DNA of 64,000 nt from Amylostereum areolatum (Eukaryota > Basidiomycota > Agaricomycetes > Russulales > Stereaceae). How positions within the stretch are numbered: the first letter of the stretch is position 1; every line of letters begins with the position of its first letter. Below the pieces are notes generated by a model. It saw nothing but the letters and a program-made list of their open reading frames with translations, was not told where the DNA came from and searched no databases. Positions 1-12,730 of this stretch are shown one piece after another. The stretch spans positions 868,001 through 932,000 of the forward strand of contig SAXG01000013.1 in assembly GCA_012932865.1 (NCBI GenBank), written 5' to 3'. A program made the position numbers and the translations under genes.

Positions 1-10
1 TGTGCATAAC

Positions 11-84
11 GGCCGACTAGCTCAGCTGGTTAGAGCGTCGTGCTAATAACGCGAAGGTCTTGGGTTCGATCCCCACGTTGGCCA
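11..84 (+). tRNA. tRNA-Ile (anticodon AAT)
   Basis: A 74-nt cloverleaf. The acceptor arms are GGCCGAC and GTTGGCC with discriminator A. The anticodon arm TCGTG-CTAATAA-CGCGA presents AAT, which decodes ATT/ATC isoleucine codons after A34-to-inosine editing. The D arm (GCTC...GAGC) and the TTCGATC T-loop are standard. The outermost T-stem pair looks mismatched (T-C). There is no intron, and CCA is not encoded beyond the discriminator. A T-run follows 7 nt downstream. Confidence 0.93.
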
Positions 85-91
85 AAAGTGA

Positions 92-97
92 TTTTTT
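92..97 (+). terminator. RNA polymerase III T-run
   Basis: Six consecutive T residues lie 7 nt after the tRNA-Ile 3' end, the usual pol III stop for a tRNA transcript. Confidence 0.7.
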
Positions 98-274
98 GCT
101 CCTCTGAGCCTTGAGGTGCATCGTGCACGTGATCGCGCGATCCCGAGGCGGACCTCAGGCGGTTCCAGGCTTCCAGGCTCCAGCCTCCGAAGCGAGTCCG
201 ACTTCACTTACTAAGTCCTCCAAGTCAACTGCATACGGACACCCTCTTCCCTACCAGCCTGATACTACGTCTCA

Positions 275-1379
275 ATGTCCGCAATCCTCAGCCTGAAAAT
301 ATCACATCTCAAGCAGAATTACTCTCTGTCGCTACTTCCAGATGATACACTCGCCCTCCTTCACGCACAACTCGAAGAGCTTACTTCAGTCCCTGCGTCC
401 AACCAGAAGCTGCTCTACAAGGGAAAGAAGTCATCACATGGAATGAACACCACCATCCGCGACGCAGGGCTCAAGAATGGGATGAAGGTGACGATGCTCG
501 GACATACGCCCGAAGAGGTCGGTGAAATGCACAAGGCAGAGGGCGAGCAGAGGCGCATAGACCAGATCAAGCGCGAGCGTGCTGCCCGGGGGACCGTGAG
601 GGTAAGTAACCCATCCCATTTTCCTTATCTTTCAATGACTTCTCATGGTGGCGAAACTTGCTCAGGTATCCTCTACAGGCTCGTCGGCGTCGACGACTTA
701 CAGCTTTCGCCGTCTGGAATCCCTCCCGCACCTCCCCGCCCCCGACACTGCTCTCGCCCTCCTCAAGAGGCTCTCCTCCGACCCCGCAATCGTGCACATC
801 ATGTCCCTCCACAAATTCACCGTCGGTCTGCTCACCGAGCTCGCGCCGCACGAGCAGCCGCACCTCCTCGGCCTGAACGTGAACGCGGGCGAGGCGATCA
901 AGCTCCGTCTGCGCACAGACGAATACGACGGGTTCAGGACGTACAAGGAGGTGAGGAGGGTGCTCTGCCACGAGCTTACGCACAACGTGTGGGGGGACCA
1001 CGATGACAATGTACGCGTCTCCTCGGGTTTGTCATCCACCGTGATGATGAGCCGTGCTGACCTAGGTTGTGCCCAGTTCAAAGAGCTCAACTCGCTCCTT
1101 AATCGCCAAGTCCTTGAGTACGAAAACTCCTCCTATACCCTCGGCTCCGACTCGAGGGGGGACTACCAGCCCTCCGCATCCACATCTGAGCTCGAAGCCG
1201 AGGCGCGCGCTCACGTCCACGTCCTCGGCGGTGCCAGTCCCGCACCCGCAACGAACGAGTCCATCGAAGAGCGCAGGAGAAGAATGCTAGAAGCTACCAT
1301 GAGCCGGTTGCGGAAGGAAGAGGAGGAGCTAGAGCAGAGCTGCGGGACCGCTAGCACTACGAGTGGGGAGGCCCGTTAG
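275..1379 (+). CDS. UBL-WLM (Wss1-like) metalloprotease
   Basis: Three exons (275-601, 666-1010, 1077-1379) joined by canonical introns of 64 and 66 nt give about 324 residues with no frame break. Residues 1-80 form a ubiquitin-like fold, starting MSAILSLKISH and containing the LLYKGKK segment. Residues 110-240 form the WLM zinc-metalloprotease domain, with HELTHNVWGDHD at about 211-222 giving zinc ligands H211, H215 and H221 and catalytic E212. The C-terminus is a charged helix. The order ubiquitin-like domain then WLM matches the fungal UBL-WLM (Wss2-like) family, related to Wss1/SPRTN proteases that clear DNA-protein crosslinks and SUMO- or ubiquitin-tagged chromatin proteins. Substrate choice is inferred from the family. 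The second intron is a multiple of three, so reading through it would also stay open. Confidence 0.85.
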
Positions 1380-1531
1380 TTCAGTTGCAGTGCATGTTTC
1401 GACTCCCTAGGACTGTCTGTTATATCTTCAGTGAACGTAGCCGTAGATCTCTTGTATCCATAACCATGCTGTATTGTACATTCACCCTTGTTATAATCCA
1501 CCACTGTAGCAGCGAGACGTCAGCTGTACTG

Positions 1532-4500
1532 CTACATAGGTTGGACGAACGTCGGTGCGGGCCTTGCTGCTTTCTGCGCTGCATAGTCGCCTGCGAGCGT
1601 ATAATCTGCCAGATCCAGCGACGTCGCGAACGTCCCATCTGCCGTGAAGCTGAGGCCCGCCAGCGCCGCAGCCGGTATCGTCGAGTGCCCAAAGCGACAG
1701 CGCGAACGTGTTGGTCGATTGGCGACGCAGAAGCCTCTTATCTTCACATCAGCAAGATAGCAACCTTTCCAGAAAATGCGACGTACCCAGATGGAAGGAC
1801 GAATGCAGTTTGGGGGCTGATATCGAGAGCGAGGTCAACACTCCGTAGGAAAGACTGAAGAAGAAAACACACCCAAGGTTATTGATATACTTCCCTAGCT
1901 GCCAGCCGTTGAGATATATCTGCACGCGGTAGTTTTGGCTTATATCGCTCGGGGTAATGACCACCCGTACAGGGGACGTCCACGTTGGTAGGCGCATCCT
2001 TGATAACCAAGCACTTATTAGTTTTACAAAGCAGCCGCAAAATGAATGGACCCACCCAATTGAATGTCGTTCGATAGAAGTTGACCCCGGGCCCGCTCAG
2101 ACCACCACCATCCGCCGCCAGCGGAGACCCCTGAGGCCCACTTCGAATCATCGAATCCAGGAAGATGCGCGCCGATCCGCTCGCCGTACAACCCACCCTC
2201 GTTGAGATATCCACGCACGGTATCCGGTGCGTTCCTCGCGCCTCCCTTCACCAATACATCAACAGAAAGCAACCTTTGGGAGAGCAGCGGAACACACCTG
2301 GTTTCCTTGCAACTTCCAGGAAGAAAAGGTGGTGTTTGCGCCAAGGATAGCATACCCGCGTATCCCACGAGGCTCCTTCCCTCCGTTGCTGCTCGTCTCG
2401 ACAATCCCAGTATGATCTGCACGCCCACCTCCCATAAGCACGCTTCCAACTTAAAGACAAGAGAATCATACCTTGTATCACCGCCAACACGTTATCCTGG
2501 CCCACCTGAAGGGTGCCGCTAGGCACGTCCCACACGGCTGTCGTCTGGCTTACTGTCGCACTCCCTTGGCTCGAGCCTAAAAATACACTATTCAGGAAGA
2601 CTGAGTATGCAAACCCAAATCCGCCTTGGACGGTCAAGTTGAACCCCGTTTCTTGGCCGGAAGCGATGAAGTGGCCCCGGAAGAGGAGATTGCCGCCAAA
2701 GAAGCTAGAAAATGAGACGGATTTAATGGACGAGGGGAAGGTTAAGTACAAGAGAATAAACGCACTCGTATTGCTGGGAGTAGAGAACTTGTGAGCCTGC
2801 GACAGGCGGGAGGTTGGTGTACTGCCGCGTGAAACATGTGTAAGAGCCCTTGGTTGTATAGATGGCTTATTTAGCGAGAAAAACGCACATTGGTGGTCGT
2901 CTGGTCAGCCGTGACGAACGAAGAATCGTCGAAACTGGAATTGATCTCGGGCAAACTGGGGGGGTACAGCGTCAGACCCAAGGCACAGTAGAGAATGATT
3001 ACACAAATCTGACTTACCTTCCAGACACCTTCCAAGTCCCGAATTGTGGCAGTGGAACGTTTGGTGCACCATTGACAGTCGCCACGAAAGATCGATGCGC
3101 GCTGGCTTCGACGGCCACCGTCTGACCATTCCAGGACAGCTGCTTCACTGCGGCGGGCGCAATAAACTCCACGGTCGTTGTGCCATTCAGATCGCCATTC
3201 TGCGCCGTCCAGTCAGCAAGATAGGACTGGACAGTGGTGATTCAACGCTTACCAGGGAAAGAGTGTTTCCTGAGATGCTTGCGTTGCGCAAGACATACGG
3301 GCCGCTGACAAGTACCCTAAACCGCTCATTCAGCGTCATCCGTCGTTACCCTACTAACTGACCTTACGTTTCGTTCGAACCTACGGAGAAATAAGCACCA
3401 AAGGTGCCTTCTGCGGCAATAACGGGTGCGTGCCATTCATTGGCGACAGCTTTCTCCAATACGACAAGGGTGAGCGCGACATCGTTTCCGTCGATGTCAA
3501 TATATTGGGTGCCCTTCAGGCCGAAGTTCACTGTGAGTAGACCGTCCGCGAAAGAGGTGCTTGCAGTAGGATGCCTCGGTGATCGTCACCGTTGGTATAT
3601 TGGCTAGCTTGAACATGGTCTCGCCCGTTTCTCCCGCGCCAGCGTAGAATACAAGGTAGTCCCGGCCGTCGATTCTAGAAAGGCATATGCATGAATGGGA
3701 GGAACAGTATCGTGAGTGAATGCATCTACGTGGTCCATGTCATGATCTCGGCGGTGGAATACAGAATGGTGGTTTTAAACTGGCCGAAGCTGTAATCAGT
3801 GACGATAATTTTGCTGTCTCTTCCGTTGAGGGTTAGATTGCCTTGCTTGGGTACCTGCAGCGCTCCAGCCGAGCTCGTGATTTTCAACTGGGTTGTCCTC
3901 AGCACCGTGGATCTATTCAACCATTGGGCGGTTGTCACAAGTGTGGGTGTAGATAGCCACGCACGTAGTATCGTTTTGTCGCAGGATATAGAAGGCAGCG
4001 CCTGTGTCCAAGTTCCGCAGTTCGGCGGTATGCACGGTGGAGGAGGTCGTGTAATTCGTGCCGTTGGCGATGAGAGTCGATCCCAAAATGTCTCTGGAAA
4101 CACGAAGGAAAAGGCCTGATGATTGTTAGACTTATAGATGATAAAGAGGTGAACAGTGACGACGAGGTACCTTGCAATCTCATTTCGTTCATCTTGGGTG
4201 TAGCCACCCGATTTTCGTTGATTCCTGCACCATGAGTCAACGACCCATCCACAGGTCATGTAGGTGAGATTTCACCTCCGCCGTAGTCGTAGCTGGTATA
4301 AACTGTCGGTTCCGCCGTCTGGCCCCAGTTCGTGCCACCGAAGAGCACTAGAAGGTTCGATTAGGACGAATGCCATATCTACAGCTTGACGAAGCTTACT
4401 GTAAATGTCTAGGAATCATGTCAGTTCGCCGGCACGAGCGCATACATCCAGGGTACTCACTCAAAAGGGTTGCGGTTTGGGCACTGAAGGCCAACGGCGG

Positions 4501-6006
4501 AGGATTCAGTAAAGCCTTGGCTATAAGAGAGGGCAAAACATACTAAGTGTCCTTGTAGAAGACCGATTCTGACGAGGCAAAGGTCAGCTAGGAAACCCGT
4601 CGACGTGAAGTGTACATACCGTACTGTGCGTTATGCAGATCCGTTTCTAGCGAAGGATGATGTTAATACTTATTTAAGGGAAGGCTAGCTTTTCGATAAA
4701 CGTACCAAAAAGTTCATAACCTGTGCCTCCCCTGGCCTTCGAGCCCCACCCCAGCAGCCATCCGCCCCCAAACTAGGCATACCATGAGTACATGAGATTC
4801 TCGGTGTTTAAGCGCTTTACCTCGGCGAGACAAAGCGGGTCGCTGGGAGCTGCCCCAAGGTGGTTCGAGTAATAGACCGTCTGGACCTGGGCCCAATGAG
4901 TCGTGCCTTGGGGATAAGAGTCTCCACTGAAGTAGCAGTTAAGTGCCAGATTCTAACAGGTAGATAGGCGCGGCGGACCAGTAAATATTCACAGCGCCTT
5001 GGCCACCCTTGTCCGGACTGAAGTTACCAGCTTGACCAGCGTGTTGGTCGTTATGCGTGATGGCTGTCGACCAGGTGTCAGTCTCCGGAGTGAAGGGAAA
5101 AGAAAGAGCGGCACGCACGAACGACGATTCCATTTGCACGATAGGTGTTGATGACGTCTTGCATATAATCGCTACGGCCAGAGCCTGCGCTGAACTCGTT
5201 CTCTGCCTGAACGAGAACGACTAGACTTCATCAGTATATATGCACGCGCGGGTGACATTGAGATATAATCACTTGGTCCTCCGTTTGTTACCTGGTTCTT
5301 TGCGAGTATTTGCGATACAGAGGTCAGATAAGGCTTCCAGGCTAATTGGATATCTGATAAGGTGGTCGAGGTGAGTAGAAAGACTTGTACCCACCGTTCG
5401 TGTAGTTTATGTTGTCCGTTCGAAGGGATCCGGCCACATTACCGACCCATCCCGGGAAACCGCCGCCTGTTGTTTCGCCATCTGGCTCCACGGGTGAGCC
5501 ACGAGCGCATATATCCACGAAAAATGCGACGAATAACATACTGATATAAGGTCCTGGCCTTAAACAAGATTTATTAGCACCGTCGAAGAATAGGATAAGA
5601 TGGGGAGTACGCACCTAGCAATCAACCAGAGCCCGGCCGTTTTTGCGTCGTCCATGAACTTTTGCAAATCCCTGTACGTTCCTTCGGTCCAGTCGCCTTT
5701 CCCTCCTCCTGTGTCCGGCGTCGGATAATGCAGGGCCCAATGCACGTAGAACGAAACGGTATTGAACCCGTTCGACTTGATCTTCTGGAACACGTCCAGC
5801 CACAAATCCGGGTTCGGCAAACGCCATGGGTGGAACTCGGCGGAGAGGATGAAAACGCGCTGGTCGAAGAGGGAAATCGAATGAGGGTCCCAAGTGACGA
5901 GGTTCGTCAGGTTCGTTGAGGAGCGCTGGAAAACGTCAGGAAAGGTGTTTTCGAACGCGCACACGCGCAGGACGGCGTAGAGAAGGACGAACCACGACAG
6001 CTGCAT
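1532..6006 (-). CDS. Secreted beta-galactosidase, GH35, with frame breaks
   Basis: The gene begins at 6006 with a hydrophobic signal peptide ([16 protein letters not shown]) and follows the fungal GH35 plan over more than 15 short exons. Recognisable blocks are [40 protein letters not shown] (acid/base Glu), [13 protein letters not shown] (region of the nucleophile Glu), [58 protein letters not shown] and [11 protein letters not shown]. Secreted enzymes of this family remove terminal beta-galactose from plant polysaccharides and oligosaccharides. The first half splices cleanly, including a 9-nt micro-exon before LFGGTNWG. The 3' half needs four single-base frame changes, near 3567, 2115, 1993 (a C4 run) and 1683, to keep conserved motifs in one frame. 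That means either a young pseudogene or assembly indels. The stop at 1532 is taken from the last conserved frame. Confidence 0.8.
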
Positions 6007-6431
6007 CGCGTCGTCTCGAACGCTTTCTTTGCGTGGTCGACGCGATCTTATACGCGCATGGTGGTACGTCCCTTGGCCTGAGGATATCACAGGACTCGTA
6101 AACGATGCCCGAAGTTGCAGCGCGAATGAGGGCAGGTGACCGGGATCCTCGAGGAACACGACGTCGACGGCCGCCGCGTATGGACTTCGCTGTAGCGGGG
6201 GGCGCGACCCATACCCGCCGTTGAACACATGCTACAGGGATTTTTCAGTCCTCCGAGGCGAAAGACGCAAAGGTGTTGATGGATGGTGAGAGCATGGTTC
6301 ATGAGGGGCGTGAGAGATTCGGACCCTGTCATTCATCTCAGTCTGTTGCGGGCCAGTGGCGATCCATAGTCTGTCTCATTGTAATTTTTTCCTCAGTGTA
6401 CCAAACCTGGCCAACTTGACCTATCATCGCC

Positions 6432-8451
6432 ATGAAAGAGGTTGGTAGACTGCAATTATGAGGTTTACAGGGAAGTCAATCATATTTTCTTACCGTGGCA
6501 GGGATTCAGAGAACAGGAGGACTTGGGACAAGGTCTAACTCAGAGGTGTGGAAACTGTACACAGCTGATATTCTTATGGCCAGGTGCTGCTTCGTCCACC
6601 GAGAAGGGTTTCAAGCTATGGTCTTTACATCTCTCAGAAGCCGACAAGCGCGACCGTGAACTGGTCGAAAACTGGAATGGCGATACCAAAGGGATTCTCA
6701 TATTCGTGCGCTCCTTTTTCTCATCACTATTAGGCTGCCTCTGATCAAGAGGATCAGACAGGTCTTTTCTCTGCGACCGTGGCCGCATTCATCGTTGAGA
6801 GCTACAAGCTCTTGAAACCAGACTCGGACGACACGAGCGTGCTCCTACTCGCTCAGATTTCCAGTCAAATCGCCGCGGGATTCAACGGCTCGGGAGTAGC
6901 CTTCCCCCCTCCTTCCCTTCCCAACTTCCACACTCCGTCCTCGGGAGTGAAGGTCAACGTTTTCTGGTTCCTCAGCCTCGTAGTGAGCTTGACATGCGCG
7001 TTGCTGGCAACGCTGGTACAACAATGGGGACGCCGTTACCTACAGGCCGCCCAATTCATGTCGCCGTCCATGAAGCGTGCACAGATCCGCGCTTATCTCT
7101 TCGACGGGCTGGAGCAGTTCGGTATGCAGCAAGTGACAAGCCTCCTTCCCGCCCTCCTCCACGCCGCCGTGTTTCTTGTTTTTCGCGGGCATCCTCGAAT
7201 TCCTGTACCAGATCAATCAAACCGTCGCCATCGTCCTCTCCTTCTTTCTCGCGCCTGTCTTTACGACATATCTGTTGATCACCGTCCTTTCGGCACTGTA
7301 CCCGCACTGCCCCTATCAAACGCCATTCACCGCGGCCCTGTGGCACGTCGTCCGCCTTTCCCAAAAAGCGTACTGGACGGCCGCGACCGTGCTCACGTAC
7401 AGATTCGAGCATTACCACGGACGGTTTCACGATGCTCGAAAGCGACAAGTCATATACTCTACACGCTTGGAACAAGGTCTCCAGGGGAGTGTCGAGGTCG
7501 GGGCTTTTTCGCGCGACCTCGCCAGCACATGCAATGCCCTCCAACGGACCGTGGCCTCGCTGGACACGGAGCGTGAGCTCGACGCGTTTTTGGAGGGCGT
7601 GTTGAACATGCTGCGCTCCGAGGAACCCCCTGCGGACCTCATCGTATGGTCGGCCGTCTGCACGGAGCTCTCGCCGATCCGCGAATTTGTAGCCGCGAGC
7701 TGCGACAACCGACAGCTCTCCCCAAACGCCCCGATGAAGCGTCGCGCCATGAATTACCTGATGGTCCTCTGGAACGCCATCAGCGCGATGCTCTACAACA
7801 AGATGGACTCCGGCCAATTCACCCGATGGTCCCGGGTCCTTCTCTCCGTCGACCGTCCCCAGCCTCTTCCCGCCGCTACCCGCTGTCTGCTGACCCCGGA
7901 TCGCACCATAGCCATAACAGCATCCTGTACGATCGCACTGGAGTTGCACATGTACATCGTGTGCTGGACAAAATTCGCCCCCTCCGCCCAGCGGGAGATT
8001 GCTCAACTTCTTTCTAATACTTTCAATATATCGTCCGGCGTCATCCGCTACGATGAACGCGACGAGATAGCCATTCATCGACCGAACTTCATGTTGGCCA
8101 ACCTCACCTCGCTCCTAGCGAACGTCCACCCGTACTTCGGAACCGGCTCCGGGAGGGACGAGGATCTCGAGACGTTGTGGCGCACATTATCCTCTCTCTA
8201 TCCACACCATGGATCCAGAGTCCGTTTCGAGAGCTTCTCGGGACATCCAGCAGGAATTCATGCGCGTACGCAATGCGGTGGTGGCCAAAGCAGATGCAAC
8301 AACCCCACCGGGACCGGATAGTACTACCACTTTCCTTCCTGACGCGCTCGAAAATCCTCCCCAGACTGACTCCGAGTCCCTCATCCGCCTAGCTTCGTTC
8401 ATGAAATCTGTGAAACTTGACCCCAAATCAGCCTTCGCGTTCAAACCCTGA
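6432..8451 (+). CDS. DUF6535 multi-pass membrane protein
   Basis: The conserved DUF6535 core is clear: EADKRDRELVENWN, then an intron at 6706-6757, then TGLFSATVAAFIVESYKLL (first membrane helix), FWFLSLVVSLTCALLATLVQQW (second) and, after a break, FFAGILEFLYQINQTVAIV with a further long hydrophobic stretch (third and fourth). The family is abundant in agaricomycetes and its function is unknown. The 5' end is uncertain: no in-frame ATG precedes the core, so the start at 6432 assumes one or two small upstream exons (SEVWKLYT before EADKRD). One extra base near 7172-7182 separates HAAVFL from FFAGIL, and another change near 8205 is needed to reach the longer C-terminus ending at 8451; without it the reading stops at 8321. 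The loop-rich C-terminal half has no recognised domain. Confidence 0.62.
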
Positions 8452-8545
8452 ATCTTACGCTTTTCGTACTGTAGTACCGTACCAGTGTACCACAGCTTCA
8501 TCCTGTTTTACGCGATTGCGCATCCCAAACTTGCCTTCCCCAGAA

Positions 8546-9592
8546 TCAGAAAGGCATCTCGAGTTCCACCTAAGGAATAAACGCCCCATGTCAGCGATCT
8601 TAGCAAACCGCCCTACAGATCAACGAACCTGCTCCAACCTTCGCTCAATCTCAGCCTCGAAGACTTGACTGAACGTCAGAATGCACCTTATCGCCGCCGT
8701 CCGGCATGTATTGCACGCCGCGGCCTGGTCAAACGCGGGCGTAAGCAGATCCTCCGCGACGACGGTCTTGCCTGCTGGCACGATCTTGAGTGCCCCCTCC
8801 GCGCGCTCCATATACCCTTTCCACCACGCCTTCGCCTGCCATGTCTCGCCGTTCGCCACGACACACGGCGTGCGACCGCACTGACACCCACCCGGGTTCG
8901 CCCACTGCCACACCTCGCCGTTCCTCCGCGTGATCCACGCGTAGTTTTGCGGGCGCGCGAGCGCCGCGGCCTCGTCCGCGCACCGTCGATGGTACCGCCA
9001 GAGCCGGTGCAGCGCGCGGCCCTCGACATGCTCGAGCTGTTCGCCGAGGGCTTCGAGGTTCATGCTGGCGGCGAGGCACGCGCGCGCCGCCACTCGCGCC
9101 TCACGCTCGAGGCTGGTGGCCGCACGCGATGCCGTACGCTTTGGCGGGGTGTGCGCCGAGGAGGGCCGACGACGCGAAGACGCGTCCGGCGGCGTTGTAC
9201 GCGCGGTCCATCTCGTACTTCTTCGCCGCGGCGAGGACGGCGCCGGTGCTCTCGAGGGAGGTGAGCGTGGGCTCCTCGAGCGGGTAGCAGAACGTCAGGA
9301 GGTGCGCGAGCGTGGACGTGTCCTCGGACACGGGCACGACGGGCGCTTCGTCGCCTGCGCTTTTGGCGCTCGCGTCCTTGCCTGATGTTGGGTTTGGGGT
9401 GGTGGGATCGGGCTTGGGTTGCGGCATCGAGAACATGTCTTTGAAGAAGGGAGACGATTTTGCGAGGATGGATTTGTAGACGCGAAAATCGACGCCCGAG
9501 GAAGATCTCAGGATGATGTCGGCATCGTCGTCGTCGAAGGGTGCGCCGTAGTACGTGTCGAACTTAGTAGTTGGAGTTTGGGAGCTAGCCAT
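8546..9592 (-). CDS. BTB/POZ domain protein 1, with one frame break
   Basis: The protein starts at 9592 ([12 protein letters not shown]). The BTB fold is marked by [36 protein letters not shown] and LLTFCYPL, followed by an alpha-helical tail with conserved cysteines ([25 protein letters not shown]). It is a paralogue of the BTB gene at 35060-36092, and comparison shows one extra base at about 9114-9120 (CAGC where the paralogue has CGC before LEREAR). The main exon ends at 8628. A 58-nt intron (8570-8627) leads to a 24-nt last exon encoding VELEMPF and stop, which the paralogue shares. BTB domains dimerise or recruit cullin-3; a specific role here is unknown. Confidence 0.75.
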
Positions 9593-12500
9593 GGTAGCAG
9601 GATACGATTGCGCTGCTCTAGTCTAAAATTTAAGTCGTTGATACCCATGCGATGGTGACGCGACCGAACATCGATATACTCACCTGCTGGCAGTTGGCCG
9701 TCGACGTTGAAGATTATTTGGAACTCCAATCAAAGAACGTGGGCGGGGGAGGGGGTTCTTAGGTCACGTGATGAATTTACGATGGAAGGTTTGGAATCGC
9801 CACTTCCTTCAACACAACACCCATTGGATCAAGTTCTCGTATTGTCAAAAACTGAAATACAGCAAGAGATGGCTTTGTTATACACAATGTGTTGTGTTTG
9901 GGTAATGATTAAACGATTAAACGCCGTGACAGTGTTGTGGTACTTGAGACCCTAACATTGCTCACCTACGCGCCACATTCCCGGGGACCCATGAATGACC
10001 GTATATTAGTCTGGCGAAGGCTAGGAAGACGGGACCAAAAGATACCATGGACATCGCATACCTCTCGTGACGAACGCGGGAGGATCGACAATCATTCGAA
10101 CGTCGTAACAACGCCGGCCCTCACCCTGACTCAACTCGTGTGGCGTGCGGGGAAAACCGGATCGATGAGGTGCAGGGATCGCGTGCCAATGCCATGGGAC
10201 TTGATATCATGCGCACAGCGCCGATGCTGCAGTCGGGATGCGAAGGGGGGGCGGGGCGCCGCGCGTGAGTGACGTTTGGCAATGGATCGCCCGTGGCGCG
10301 ATAATCCGGATGATCGAACTCCAGCCTGAATGACGTTGATCCCTGCGCTCCCTGCGGCTCGCGATAGACTCTGTCTGGAACCGTGATTGTCGAGCACACA
10401 CTCGCGCACGACGCGCCAGCGTACCGACGGCAAAAAGTGGCGAAGGCCAACAACGTGCGCGCCCTGAGGAACCATCGGAGGCAGGCGACTTCCAAGGGCC
10501 AGGCGCGCGTCCTCAAGGCCTCATTTCCCCTCATCTGACGTCCCCCGCCCCAGATGAGATCGACCGCGCCAGTGACGCGCACGGCGAATTCCACGCGGCG
10601 CCAGTCGCGCGACTTGCACAGATGATCCCGAACCGACGAGCCCTATACCGGCACGGGCCGGCCAGTCCCCGACGTCCTTCCGTTCCGCGAGCGTGCTCGC
10701 GCGCTCCGTCTCCGTCGTCTCGGCGTCTCCGGAGATGGCGTAGGACCGATCTACTGACAAGGGTCTCGGTCTGGGCCTGCCGGAGGCTGTTGGTGGGTCG
10801 TGCTGTTACAATATATTGACGGTGGCCGCGCAGGGATGGGATAAGGACAAAGCAAGACGGGATGGCTCATGAGCATGGTCATCGGATCCTGCAGTCGAGA
10901 GAGGTCCGGCCAGGCAGGGAACAACGTGCATCCAATTCGACATAGGTGCAGGGACGAGGTGCGTGCGTGTAGTGTGCGCATGGAAACCGGGACGCGGGCG
11001 AGGTGAAGCTTGATTTTCAGCCGTCGCGAGTGGGGATGAAGGGCGAGTCAGGTGGGCAGACCGCGTGGCGAGACGAGGGTGGGGAAACTTGGGGGGAAAC
11101 AGCACAACGGAAACGTGCGCAGTGTCTCTGGGACATCTGGCGTGAGAAGTTCGGCACTGTAGATGGGGATGTGATGAAGATGAAGGTGATTGTTAGAGAC
11201 GAAACGCGCGGGAGGGAGGGTCATGGGTCCGTCGCGAGGCGTTCATAGTCTCGTACATTACTGTTTGAACGTACCAATGGGAAATGAGGGAAGGTCCGAG
11301 CAGATTACCTCGGTTGACGGGGTGGATGCGTGGCGGTCCGTGGATGTCGATATACGTGCACAGGGCTAAGGGCGTCGGTCGAGGAGCACGGATGGAGGAA
11401 AAGAAGCGACTGGTGGCGGAGGATGCGGGGCAAGAAGGGAAGAGAAGCCAGAGGCCGTGGAGGATTTCTGCCCGTCCCTACTGACCCTAAACGCCCACAC
11501 TGCGGGGTTCGGAACTGGAACCAGTGCCACGGTCTGTCGGCGTGAGTCTAACGTACATCGATGTCTTGAAACTGCCGTCCGCTGTCGCGTTCGTCCCGAA
11601 TCGATCGTTTTGGCGGCCATACTCGTTGGGCAAGCTCCGAGGGCGAGGTAAGGCTATCGCAAGAGATGGTTATAGGCGAAGAGGCTCGAATGAAAGGGCA
11701 GTGCTGCGGGGAAGGCTATAGGTACCGAAAACGGATACGTGCGTGCATACGAGCTGTCCTTGCGAGATGTAGGACGGGAAAGGACAAGGGAAAACGGAAC
11801 CTGTCGGCATGGCTGTCGGCCGGATCACAACGCCTGGGGTCAAGATAATGCGGGGTAAGATCTACTTTGCAAAGCCCAGCGCATGAGGACAGAGAGAGCC
11901 GGATTTGTGGGCGTGGACGTGGGCGTGGGTCGTCGAGTACGATACTGATGAGAATAGCTTGGGTCCACGACGCTCGCATTGGCCGGCGGGGAATGCAACT
12001 GAACGGATACAGAACGTTTTTCGACTAGGATCCGAGCACATGGACTGGGTGACCCCGCATCTGCATCTGCATCGATGCCTTCATGGCGCCTAGGAACTAT
12101 CAGGTGGCTGACGGTGTGGGGAAACGAGAAGACCTTGTGGTCTCACTGTCGTCGCGCACGGACCATGGCCAATTTCCGGAGGCAAACCGCGGCAAAAGGA
12201 GTCAGGAGAGGACGCTGAACTGGAGGCGTGGAGTCCGAGTGGCGGGGAAGGCGGGAGAGGGAAAGGTCCGGAGGAGGGAAATGGCCAATTGGAAGGTGAA
12301 ACAACAGGCCGGAGTTATCCCGAAAAGGCAGGTACACGTGATGGAGTCGGCTCGGAGGACGCCGGATGGCCCTGATTTCATCTCGTCGCTCTGGCCGTCC
12401 GCATTTCTACTCCTTTTCCGCTTCCTTTTCTCCACCGCCCCCCACGACGAACACCACCCTTTCCTCGCCGTCTCAGACAGCGAACCCCCGTTTTTATAGG

Positions 12501-12730
12501 CTGACCACATCACAGCACGCCTCCTCCGTCCTTCTCGGCCCCGACCATCGCCCGCCGCGCTACCTGTTTATAGCTTTCGACCTTTTGCTGTACTCCACTT
12601 TCTCGTCCCCCACCCGTCCCCGCCTTCCGCAAATTCTCCTTCGAGGACCCACGCGTCACTGCCCGTCGAAATCTCCCTCCTTTACTCTCTGACCCCTCGC
12701 CATTTCGCGCCCCCTCCTGGTGCGCCGTCC
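9593..12730. other. 3.1-kb stretch without a supportable gene
   Basis: No reading frame here resembles a known family or shows intron-linked continuity. The sequence is G-rich on the plus strand between about 10.2 and 12.3 kb. It becomes pyrimidine-rich (12.40-12.72 kb) just before the Reg1-like start, as is common in fungal 5' regions. It probably holds a long promoter or untranslated leader; a non-coding or fast-evolving gene cannot be excluded. Confidence 0.4.

Noticed and set aside
1420..1858. Small frames on both strands between the WLM gene and the GH35 end
   Set aside because: They are out-of-frame readings of the GH35 last exons or its 3' flank.
3540..3620. A 59-nt intron to explain the GH35 frame change near 3567
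   Set aside because: GTGACG...CTCACAG could be spliced in size, but it gives the wrong phase and removes conserved sequence.
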